Positions 34,306 through 42,174 of a stretch of DNA of 64,000 nucleotides are shown piece after piece (position 1 is the first letter of the stretch; each line of letters begins with the position of its first letter). Source of the DNA: an uncultured Alphaproteobacteria bacterium (GTDB taxonomy: Bacteria > Pseudomonadota > Alphaproteobacteria > UBA6615); contig CALSNJ010000001.1 of the NCBI GenBank assembly GCA_943787745.1, positions 248,001-312,000 of the forward strand, read 5' to 3'. Both the position numbers and the translations under genes were made by a program. The notes beneath the pieces are model-generated. The model was not told where the DNA came from. It saw nothing but the letters and a program-made list of their open reading frames with translations, and did no database searches.

Positions 34306-35838
34306 ATGCTGAATGCCACGTCTATTGCCCGTCTGTATGCGCGCCGTCGCCTGCGGAAGCTCGCGCGTATGGACCCCGCCGATGTCCAGCAGCGCCAGTT
34401 GCTCGGACTGGTCGGTCGGGCAGCGCGTACGGAATTTGGACGGGACCATGATTTCAGCAATATCCGCAGCGTCACCGAGTATCAGAAGCGCGTGCCTTTG
34501 CGCCGCTACGAGGATTTCAACGAAAAATACTGGAAGAAATCTTTCCCTGATCTGCGGGGCGTCAGCTGGCCCGGTGCGGTTCCATTCTTCGCTGTCACCT
34601 CGGGCACCACGACCGGGCGCACAAAATATATTCCCTGCACCCATGAGATGGTGTCGTCGAACACCGTCGCCGGACTGGACCTGATTTGCCATCATCTAAG
34701 CAACAGGCCCGAGAGCCGGGTTCTCGGGGGCAAGTCCTTCATGCTGGGAGGCAGCACGGATCTTGTTCAGGAAGCCAAGGGTATCCGCAGCGGAGACCTG
34801 TCGGGAATCATGTCGGCAAACCTGCCCTGGTGGTTCCGCGGACGTACCTTTCCGCCGGACGATCTGACACAGATCACCGACTGGGAAGAAAAGATGACAC
34901 GCCTGGTGGCCGCCATCGAGGGAGAGGATATTCGTCTTCTCGGTGGGACCCCGTCCTGGCTGCTCCTGTTCTTTGACCAGATCGCTCAGGCGCACGGTGA
35001 TGCCCGACCGGAACTGGCGAAGTATTTTCCAAATCTGGAATTGCTGATCCACGGTGGGGTTGATTTCAAACCCTACCGCCATCGTTTTGAAAGCCTTATT
35101 GCGGGCACGCCGGCAGAACTGCGCGAAGTCTATCCGGCAAGCGAGGGTTTTATCGGGATGGCGGATGCCGGCCCGGAAGACGGGCTGCGTCTGATGCTCG
35201 ACAATGGCTTGTTCTATGAATTCGTACCGGTCGAGGAACTGGATGCTGATCGACCGACCCGTCGCTGGGTCGGGACGGTCCAGACCGGCATCAACTACGC
35301 GATTGTTCTCACAACCTGCGCCGGTCTTTGGTCCTATGTCGTGGGGGACACGGTGGAGTTTGTCAGCCTTGATCCTTTGCGTGTGAAGATCACGGGCCGG
35401 ACCAGCTACATGCTGTCTGCCTTCGGGGAGCACCTGATCGCGAGTGAGCTTGAGGCCGCTATCCGTGACGGAGCTGCGGCTATTGGTGCCGAAATCACGG
35501 ACTGGTCGGTCGGCGCTATACATGCTGACAATGAAGACAGCCGGGGCGGCCATTTGTACGTGGTGGAGTTTGCGAATGCGCCACCGTCCGAAGCGCGGAT
35601 GACACATTTTGCAAAGACCGTGGACACCGCGCTTTCAAAAACCAACGAAGACTACGAAGCCCATCGATCGGGCGATTTCGGAATGCGAATGCCCGATGCG
35701 ATCGCGGTGCCACCGGGCACCTTCGCGGCCTGGATGAAGTCCCGTGGACAGCTGGGCGGTCAGCACAAGGTGCCGCGCATCATCAACGATACGGAGATGT
35801 TTGACGGGTTGCGGGAATTCGTGGCCGCCCGGACTTAA
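34306..35838 (+). CDS. GH3-family acyl-amido ligase (auxin-conjugating-enzyme-like)
   Basis: A 510-residue adenylating enzyme of the plant GH3 family. ATP-binding motif SGTTTGRTKYIP (near 101-112), the YPASEGFIG motif (near 279-287), and the hinge region (YVVGDTVEFVSLDPLRVKITGRTSYMLSAFGE) are all intact. Plant members couple carboxylic-acid hormones to amino acids; the bacterial role is not established. It directly abuts the acylase gene, which would catalyse the opposite reaction, hydrolysis of an acyl-amide. Confidence 0.88.
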   Translation: MLNATSIARLYARRRLRKLARMDPADVQQRQLLGLVGRAARTEFGRDHDFSNIRSVTEYQKRVPLRRYEDFNEKYWKKSFPDLRGVSWPGAVPFFAVTSGTTTGRTKYIPCTHEMVSSNTVAGLDLICHHLSNRPESRVLGGKSFMLGGSTDLVQEAKGIRSGDLSGIMSANLPWWFRGRTFPPDDLTQITDWEEKMTRLVAAIEGEDIRLLGGTPSWLLLFFDQIAQAHGDARPELAKYFPNLELLIHGGVDFKPYRHRFESLIAGTPAELREVYPASEGFIGMADAGPEDGLRLMLDNGLFYEFVPVEELDADRPTRRWVGTVQTGINYAIVLTTCAGLWSYVVGDTVEFVSLDPLRVKITGRTSYMLSAFGEHLIASELEAAIRDGAAAIGAEITDWSVGAIHADNEDSRGGHLYVVEFANAPPSEARMTHFAKTVDTALSKTNEDYEAHRSGDFGMRMPDAIAVPPGTFAAWMKSRGQLGGQHKVPRIINDTEMFDGLREFVAART

Positions 35839-36701
35839 TCGCCTTCAAGAAACGCGTTCGTCCAGTCGCTATAGTCCGCGTCCCGCATGAACCGCTTCAT
35901 CGTGTCGCCGGACGCGACGTTCTCGAGGTCGTCGGGATGGGTGCCGTTTGCGAGCGCCGTCTGGGCGCGCATGAAACCTTCCAGTGCTGCTGCGTGAACC
36001 TTGTGTCCCTGCAGGCACACCCGCACACCAAGTGACGCGAGCCAGTCACGATCCATCATTTCACGTGATGCGCTGCCGAGAATGATCGGTGTGGTCAGTT
36101 CCTTGGCGATGGTTTCCAGATCTTCGCGTGTCTTCACGCCCACGAGGAACAACGCATCCACGCCGACCTCCTGATAGGCGGTCGCCCGCCGGATCGCTTC
36201 GTCCACGCCAGCGATTCCTGCCGCGCTTGACCGTCCGGCAATGGCCAGATCCGGGTCGATGCGCGCATCGAGGGCAGCTTTCATCTTGCCGATACCTTCC
36301 TCGAGTGAAATCAGGCTGGCCTTGCCCCCGGACCCGTAGAGGTTCGGCAGGACGGTGTCCTCAATGGACAGTGCGGCGACACCCGCCATTTCCAGTTCCT
36401 CGACAGTGCGTCGCACATTCAGGGCATTGCCATATCCGTGATCGGCATCCACCAGCAGCGGCAGGTCACAGGCCCGGCCGATACGGCGGGCCTGATCGGC
36501 AAATTCCGACAGGGTCAAAACAATCAGGTCAGGCGCGGCCAGTACTGCCATCGAAGCGACCGAGCCGGCGAAAATGCCAACTTCAAAGCCGGCTTCCTGG
36601 GTTACGCGTGCGGTCATCGGGTCGGCGACAGAGCCGGGATGTACGCAGCGAGCACTGTTCAGGATGGCGCGGAAATTTTTGCGGCGTTGGGAGAAGCGCA
36701 T
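35835..36701 (-). CDS. Isocitrate lyase / PEP mutase superfamily protein
   Basis: A 288-residue TIM-barrel: GSVADPMTARVTQEAGFEVGIFAGS, LPLLVDADHGYGNALNV with metal Asp, GVAALSIEDTVLP and IAGRSSAAGIAGVDEAIRRA. The match is to the oxaloacetate decarboxylase (PA4872-like) or 2-methylisocitrate-lyase-like branch, acting on a 2-oxo or 2-hydroxy diacid with Mg. Start ATG at 36701 aligns with the family N-terminus. It converges on the GH3 gene with a 4-base overlap. It lies 25 bases downstream of the CaiB gene, suggesting one operon. Confidence 0.85.
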   Translation of the reverse strand: MRFSQRRKNFRAILNSARCVHPGSVADPMTARVTQEAGFEVGIFAGSVASMAVLAAPDLIVLTLSEFADQARRIGRACDLPLLVDADHGYGNALNVRRTVEELEMAGVAALSIEDTVLPNLYGSGGKASLISLEEGIGKMKAALDARIDPDLAIAGRSSAAGIAGVDEAIRRATAYQEVGVDALFLVGVKTREDLETIAKELTTPIILGSASREMMDRDWLASLGVRVCLQGHKVHAAALEGFMRAQTALANGTHPDDLENVASGDTMKRFMRDADYSDWTNAFLEGD

Positions 36702-36726
36702 GATGTGTTTCTTTCCAGAGTCGAGC

Positions 36727-37941
36727 TTAAAGTTTGCGGCGTTCGCGAACGAGCGCACCAGTATCGGCAAGTGCCTTGATGTCGTCTTCACCGTACCCGT
36801 GCTCGGCCAGAATATCATCGGCCTGTGCCCCAAAGGCCGGCGGTGTGGACCGCAATTCGCTCGGAGTGCGGCTGAACTTGATCGGTGTGCCCGCGCCTTC
36901 GTACCAGTCGAGCTTCGCATCCATCTTGCGGTGCTTGGTGTGGGGCGCGTTCATCACCTGGCCGGTGTCCAGAACGGGCCCGCAGGGAATGCCGGCGGCG
37001 AGCAGTTTCAGGGACAGTTCCTCGCCATCCACATCCGCAAATGCGGAGAGGAGTTCTTCACGCAACGCGGCCTTGTTTGCGACCCGGGTGGAGTTGGTCA
37101 GGAACCGTGGGTCTTCGATCAGTTCCGGGCGGCCGAGTTCGTTGCACAGACGTCCATAAGCACGATTGTTGCCCGCACCGATGAACACTTCGACGGTCTT
37201 GGTCGGGAATTTGTCATAGGGCGAGATGTTGCCATGCTGATTGCCCAGAATACCCGGCACCTCGCCGCCTGAAAGATAGTAGTTCGGAATATGCGGATGC
37301 ATCATCGAGATCGCGCAGTCATAAAGCGTCATATCGATGAATTGCCCGCGCCCTGAGTTCGCGCGTTCGAACAATCCCATCAGGATCGCGACGCAGGAAT
37401 ACAGGCCCGTGCCCATATCGACGGCCGCAATACCCACCCGTGTGGGTTCTTTCTCGGCGCCGCCATTGACCGAAAACCAGCCCGCCATGGCCTGTACGAT
37501 GGCGTCATATCCGGGAAAGCCGCCAAGCGGTCCGTCCTCGCCATAGCCCGAAATGCGGCAATGGATCAGGCGCGGAAATTTCTCCGCCAATGTGTCTTTG
37601 TAGCCGATGCCCCATTTTTCCAGGGTGCCGGTCTTGTAGTTGTCGATCAGCACATCGGCGTCTTCAAGCATGCGCATCAAGACGTCGCGTCCTTCCTGCT
37701 TGGAAAGGTCGATGCCGATGGATCGCTTGTTCCGGTTCACACCCACAAAATAGGACGCATCGCCTTCGTGGAACGGCGGCCCCCAGTCACGTACTTCATC
37801 ACCTTGTGGCGGCTCGACCTTGATCACATGGGCGCCGTGATCAGCGAGGATCTGCGTGCAGTATGGCCCGCCCAGCACGCGCGCGAGATCCACGACCTTG
37901 AGGCCGGCCAGTGCGCCAAAGGGGGATTGGTTTGAGGACAT
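36727..37941 (-). CDS. CaiB/BaiF family (class III) CoA-transferase
   Basis: A 404-residue enzyme: LKVVDLARVLGGPYCTQILADHGAHVIKVEPP at the N-terminus, NRNKRSIGIDLSKQEGRDVL, ISGYGEDGPLGGFPGYDAIVQAMAGW, and the catalytic Asp in GIAAVDMGTGLYSCVAILMGL. It moves CoA between carboxylic acids. It precedes the PEP-mutase-like lyase, so the pair may activate and cleave an acid. It is divergent from the DSD1 gene. Confidence 0.92.
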   Translation of the reverse strand: MSSNQSPFGALAGLKVVDLARVLGGPYCTQILADHGAHVIKVEPPQGDEVRDWGPPFHEGDASYFVGVNRNKRSIGIDLSKQEGRDVLMRMLEDADVLIDNYKTGTLEKWGIGYKDTLAEKFPRLIHCRISGYGEDGPLGGFPGYDAIVQAMAGWFSVNGGAEKEPTRVGIAAVDMGTGLYSCVAILMGLFERANSGRGQFIDMTLYDCAISMMHPHIPNYYLSGGEVPGILGNQHGNISPYDKFPTKTVEVFIGAGNNRAYGRLCNELGRPELIEDPRFLTNSTRVANKAALREELLSAFADVDGEELSLKLLAAGIPCGPVLDTGQVMNAPHTKHRKMDAKLDWYEGAGTPIKFSRTPSELRSTPPAFGAQADDILAEHGYGEDDIKALADTGALVRERRKL

Positions 37942-38085
37942 GTTTGTTTGCCTGCGGTAGGGTTTCGATCAGATCATGGGGAACGAATGGGGGGATTACC
38001 AGATGCGAAAAAATTTCGCAGCGTCGATGCTAGTTTTCTTGGCGACATCCGTCCATGCCTCGCACCAGATGAACGGAAAATCCGG

Positions 38086-39250
38086 ATGAACGCCCCAGTG
38101 AACCTTGACGGTCTCGAAGTTGGTTTTGATGTCCCGGCGTTGCCCGGTATGGATGAAGCCGACATCCAGACTCCCTGCCTTGTGCTCGATCTCGATGCGC
38201 TGGAACGCAACATCATGAAGATGGGGGACTACGCCAAGGCGCACGGCATGCATCTGCGCGTACACGGAAAGATGCACAAGTCGGTCGACATTGCGAAGTT
38301 GCAGGAACGCATCGGCGGCGCGGTCGGTGTCTGCTGCCAGAAATCTTCGGAGGCTGAAGTTTTTGTGCGCGGCGGCATCAAGGACGTGCTGGTGTCCAAC
38401 CAGGTCTGCGATCCGGTGAAAATCGACCGTCTGGCCCAACTGCCCAAACTGGGCGCACGGGTCATTGTCTGTGTCGATGACGCCATCAACGTCGCCGATT
38501 TGTCCGCGGCCGTCAGCCGGCACGGCACGCAGCTCGAAGTTCTGGTTGAGATCGATTGCGGCCAGAACCGTTGCGGTGTGACGACACCTGCAGAGGTGAT
38601 CTCCCTAGCAAAGGATATCGATGCCGCCTCAGGGCTGAAGTTCAGCGGGATTCAAGCCTATCTGGGTTCGGCCCAGCACATCGACAGCTATGCGGCACGC
38701 AAGGAAAAACTCGACGCCGCCATCGCGCAGGTCAAAGAGATCGTAAGCGCTCTGGGCGCGGCCGGGCTGGCGCCGGACATCGTGACCGGTGGCGGCACGG
38801 GCTCCTATAATTTTGAGAGCAATTCGGGCGTCTACACCGAGCTGCAGTGCGGCTCCTATGCCTTCATGGATGCCGATTACGGGCGGATCAAGGATCAGGA
38901 CGGCCATCGGTTTGATGCGGGTGAATGGGACTATGCCTGCTTCATTCTCACCCAGGTCATGAGCCATGTGAAAGCCGACAGGGCGGTCGTCGACGCCGGC
39001 CTGAAAGTCCAGTCCGTCGACAGCGGCCTGCCCGTTGTCCATCGGCCGCGACGATGTGGAGTACATCAGTTGTTCAGATGAGCATGGCGTGGTCACCGAC
39101 CCGGCTGGCGCCCTGAACGTCGGCGATAAGCTTCTGTTGGTCCCCGGCCACTGTGACCCGACCGCGAATATCCACGATTGGTATGTCGGGGTCCGGAACG
39201 GCAAGGTCGAAACCCTGTGGCCTGTTTCAGCGCGGGGTAAGGCCTTTTAG
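38086..39250 (+). pseudogene. DSD1-family PLP enzyme (D-threonine aldolase / D-serine dehydratase type), frameshifted
   Basis: A fold-type III PLP enzyme. The PLP lysine is in HGKMHKS (about 61-67), with CCQKSSEAEVFV, EIDCGQNRCGV and TGGGTGSY following. At 39037-39041 (GTCCATC) one extra base shifts the frame: the first frame ends in unrelated residues (HRPRRCG), while the +1 frame continues with IGRDDVEYISCSDEHG to the zinc-site motif PGHCDPTANIHDW and a normal C-terminus at 39250. Without the extra C it would be about 387 residues. Either a true pseudogene or a sequencing indel. ATG at 38086 is the family-consistent start. Confidence 0.85.
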
Positions 39251-39265
39251 TCGCGGAGAATTGTC

Positions 39266-40009
39266 TCAGGCCGCGTTTGCCGCGCCGAAAACCTTCGCAG
39301 CGAAGCTCGGGTAGCGTTCGGTGACCGCGTCGGCGACTTCACCGCGTAGCAAAGTCAGGGTCTGGGCATCGGGTGCGGGTGTCTCGGGAACATGATCGGG
39401 GGTGTCGTAGTCGAAGCCGGTATGTTCGCGCACCTCTTCTGCGGTGTGTCCGGGATGAACGCTCTTGAGCTTGAAGCGTTTTGCCGCGTCGTCGAAATCA
39501 AAGACACAACGTCCGGTGACCAGCGCGTGGGGTCCGCCGGTGCGATAGGTGTTCTCCTCGCTCACGCCGGGTGCGCTGATGAAGTCGACCTTCGGCACCA
39601 GCACCCGCGCGGTGTGTTCCTCACGAAACAGGATCACCCGGGGCACCAGGAAATAGAGATAGGCCGAGCCGAAGGAGCCCGGGAACCGGACTTTGGTGTC
39701 GGGGTAGTCACCGATGCCGACGAGGTTGATATTTGCCTGTCCGTCGATCTGCCCGCCGCCCAGAAAGAATGCGTCGATCCGCCCCTGGGCCGCGCAGTCG
39801 AACAATTCACGGCCTCCATCGGTGAAGGGAGAGTTGGTCTCGCTGCCGAGCATCGAGACGCGCAACGTGCCGCCCGATTGCGCGCGTGCCAGAAGCGCGG
39901 CGGTGCCCGGAATCGGGGACTGGGCGCCGACGGCGACATGGCGTAGCCCGGACAGCATCTCTGCAACGGTGATGATCAGCAACTCTTCGGGGAGAAAACT
40001 CTGGCTCAT
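39266..40009 (-). CDS. CoA-transferase subunit B (glutaconate-type)
   Basis: A 247-residue class I CoA-transferase beta subunit: LSGLRHVAVGAQSPIPGTAALLA, SMLGSETNSPF, FFLGGGQIDGQANINLVGIGDY and SENTYRTGG-type stretches. It works with the alpha subunit encoded immediately upstream, overlapping by 4 bases. It ends 15 bases from the convergent DSD1 gene. Confidence 0.9.
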   Translation of the reverse strand: MSQSFLPEELLIITVAEMLSGLRHVAVGAQSPIPGTAALLARAQSGGTLRVSMLGSETNSPFTDGGRELFDCAAQGRIDAFFLGGGQIDGQANINLVGIGDYPDTKVRFPGSFGSAYLYFLVPRVILFREEHTARVLVPKVDFISAPGVSEENTYRTGGPHALVTGRCVFDFDDAAKRFKLKSVHPGHTAEEVREHTGFDYDTPDHVPETPAPDAQTLTLLRGEVADAVTERYPSFAAKVFGAANAA

Positions 40010-40839
40010 TCTGCGGCCTTGTGGGCATGAGGGGCATGGACGAATTCGTCGAGATAGCTGGCAAAGCCTTCTTCGGTGCGGGCGCGTTCCAGATAGTCGC
40101 GCAGATGCGCGTCGTCACCGCCATACCGCCCGAAGAGGCCAACAGGCCAGGCGCCGTTTTTGGCTTCAGCCACCGCGCTGACATACAGCCCGGGGATCGT
40201 GCCGGGTGCGAGTTTTTCATCGGCGAGCAGATCGCCGTCGTAAATTTCGTCGGCTGTCACCAGTGTCTCACGGGAGGCATGGGCCATCAGCATCATCTCC
40301 CGGCGCACCCCGATCCAGGCATTGCCGTGACGGTCGGCCAGCGGCGCATGAATGAGCGTGAAGTCCGGACGGATGGCCTTCACCATGACGATCGGGCCGT
40401 CTTCCTCGCCAAATGGGTCGGTGCCCGTGGTCCAGTCGTCGCGATGGGTCAGCAGGTCCGAGCCGACAATGCCGCGCACGGGCATGAAGGGGATGCCCTT
40501 TTCGGCCGCTTGCAGCCCGGAATGGATGGCCGGGCAGGTGCCGTCAATGATGCGCAAATTTCCGGCCTTGATCGCCGCAGTAAAGCGCGGCGCGGGCCCG
40601 TATTCATCGAGGGTTACAGCGGCCGTTTCGAGGGTTGCAACGCAGCCAGCCCCGATCAGCATATCGCCCTGGAAGCCGACCGACGGCACGCCGACCACGT
40701 GCAGATCGCGCACACCGCGTGCGATCAGTGCCCGTATGGTGGCCATGGAGCAGCCCGAATAGTCGGGTGCCAGAGCCAGCTTCGCACCATCGGGGATACG
40801 GGCTGCCAAGTCTTCGATGGTTGTGAGAGAGTCGCTCAA
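40006..40839 (-). CDS. CoA-transferase subunit A (glutaconate-type)
   Basis: A 277-residue alpha subunit: GAKLALAPDYSGCSMATIRALIARG, GVPSVGFQGDMLIGAGCVATLETAAV, FMPVRGIVGSDLL and PDFTLIHAPLADRHGNAWIG, matching GctA-like proteins. With subunit B it would load CoA on a carboxylic acid for the acyl-CoA dehydrogenase divergently encoded next door. The specific acid is unknown. Confidence 0.9.
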   Translation of the reverse strand: MSDSLTTIEDLAARIPDGAKLALAPDYSGCSMATIRALIARGVRDLHVVGVPSVGFQGDMLIGAGCVATLETAAVTLDEYGPAPRFTAAIKAGNLRIIDGTCPAIHSGLQAAEKGIPFMPVRGIVGSDLLTHRDDWTTGTDPFGEEDGPIVMVKAIRPDFTLIHAPLADRHGNAWIGVRREMMLMAHASRETLVTADEIYDGDLLADEKLAPGTIPGLYVSAVAEAKNGAWPVGLFGRYGGDDAHLRDYLERARTEEGFASYLDEFVHAPHAHKAAE

Positions 40840-40916
40840 GATGTCCTGCCGGCGTCGTTTTGCGGATCATCCGATGTTAGATTGGTTGGCGGCAGGAATA
40901 AAGGAGACGCACGCTT

Positions 40917-42119
40917 ATGGATTTCTCTCTTCCCGAAGATATCGTAGCGCTTTCGGACTCTGTCGAACGGTTTGCCAAGACCGAAATCCTGCCTGCGATG
41001 GGCGCGTATGAGGATCGCGGCACCTTTCCGCATTCCATCATCGAAAAAATGGGTGATGCCGGGTTCTTCGGCGCGGCGTTTCCGGAGAGCCTTGGCGGCA
41101 GCGATGCCGGGTTCATGGCGGTCTCGGTGATCTCGGAGACGATTTCCCGACTGGCCCCGGAATTTGGCTACGCCATGAACATGCAGGCGATGACCTGTCC
41201 CTTCACGATCTTCAACTGGGGCCGCGAGGATCAGGTGGCACGGTTCGTCCCGGAACTGATCACGGGCCGGAAGATCGGTATGTTTGCCTTGTCCGAATCC
41301 GGGGGTGGCTCGGACGCAGCGGGTTCCATGAAAACCACCGCCGTGCGGGATGGGGATGTCTACCGGCTGAACGGATCCAAGCAATGGATCACCTTTGCGA
41401 ACGCGGCCGACACCGGAATTTTGTTTGCCAAGACCGACCCGGCGGCGGGTCATCGCGGGGTGAGCGCATTCATTGTCGAACCGAAATCTTATGACGGATT
41501 TACCGCGAACCCGATCCCTATGACCGGGTTATCGAACGCGCTTTGTTCCAACGCTGTCTTTCTCGATGACTTTGTGGTGCCTCTCAAAAATCGCCTCGGG
41601 GAAGAGGGCGAAGGTTTCAAGATCGCCATGAACGCGCTGGAATACGGACGCCTGACGGTCTCGTCCCGTTCTGTCGGTCTGGCGCAGGCCTGTCTGGACC
41701 AGGCTGTCGAATATGCCAATGACCGGGTCGTCGGCGGGAGCCCCATTGGGGAATACCAGATGGTGCAGCATCTGATCGCCGATATGACGACCAATATCGC
41801 GGCTGCGCGTTTGCTTGTGCATCGCATGGCCTGGTTGATGGATCGCGGGGAAGCTTCAAACCGGGCGGCCTCGCTGGCCAAATACGCCGCGGTGAATGCG
41901 GCCAAGCATGCTGCGAGTTCGGCAGCAGAGATTTTTGCCGGTTATGCATTGGCCGATGAATATCCGATCAAGAAGATCACCGCCTACGTGAATATGCTGG
42001 CTGTTGGGGAGGGCACGCCGAATGTGCAGCGCATTTTGATTGCCGAAGACACGCTGGGGATGAAAGATGCGGATCGACATCCGGTTCGCAATCGCCTTCG
42101 GGCCCCGAATGTGGAATAA
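40917..42119 (+). CDS. Acyl-CoA dehydrogenase
   Basis: A 400-residue FAD enzyme introducing a 2,3-double bond in acyl-CoA: FALSESGGGSDAAGSMKTTA and GSKQWITFANAAD are the FAD and substrate signatures, RLTVSSRSVGLAQACLDQAVEYANDR follows, and the catalytic Glu is in VGEGTPNVQRIL. A GGAGACGCAC ribosome site precedes the ATG. It leads a run with the first molybdenum hydroxylase gene (55-base gap), so both may act on one compound. Confidence 0.93.
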   Translation: MDFSLPEDIVALSDSVERFAKTEILPAMGAYEDRGTFPHSIIEKMGDAGFFGAAFPESLGGSDAGFMAVSVISETISRLAPEFGYAMNMQAMTCPFTIFNWGREDQVARFVPELITGRKIGMFALSESGGGSDAAGSMKTTAVRDGDVYRLNGSKQWITFANAADTGILFAKTDPAAGHRGVSAFIVEPKSYDGFTANPIPMTGLSNALCSNAVFLDDFVVPLKNRLGEEGEGFKIAMNALEYGRLTVSSRSVGLAQACLDQAVEYANDRVVGGSPIGEYQMVQHLIADMTTNIAAARLLVHRMAWLMDRGEASNRAASLAKYAAVNAAKHAASSAAEIFAGYALADEYPIKKITAYVNMLAVGEGTPNVQRILIAEDTLGMKDADRHPVRNRLRAPNVE

Positions 42120-42174
42120 ATAGGCCAACCAAAACCGCGCGTCAGATGCGGACTTGTTCTTTTGGAGAGAGACG

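Noticed and set aside
39031-39060. Programmed frameshifting in the DSD1-type gene
   Set aside because: The site GTCCATC has no slippery heptamer and homologues of this family are not recoded; an indel or decay is simpler.
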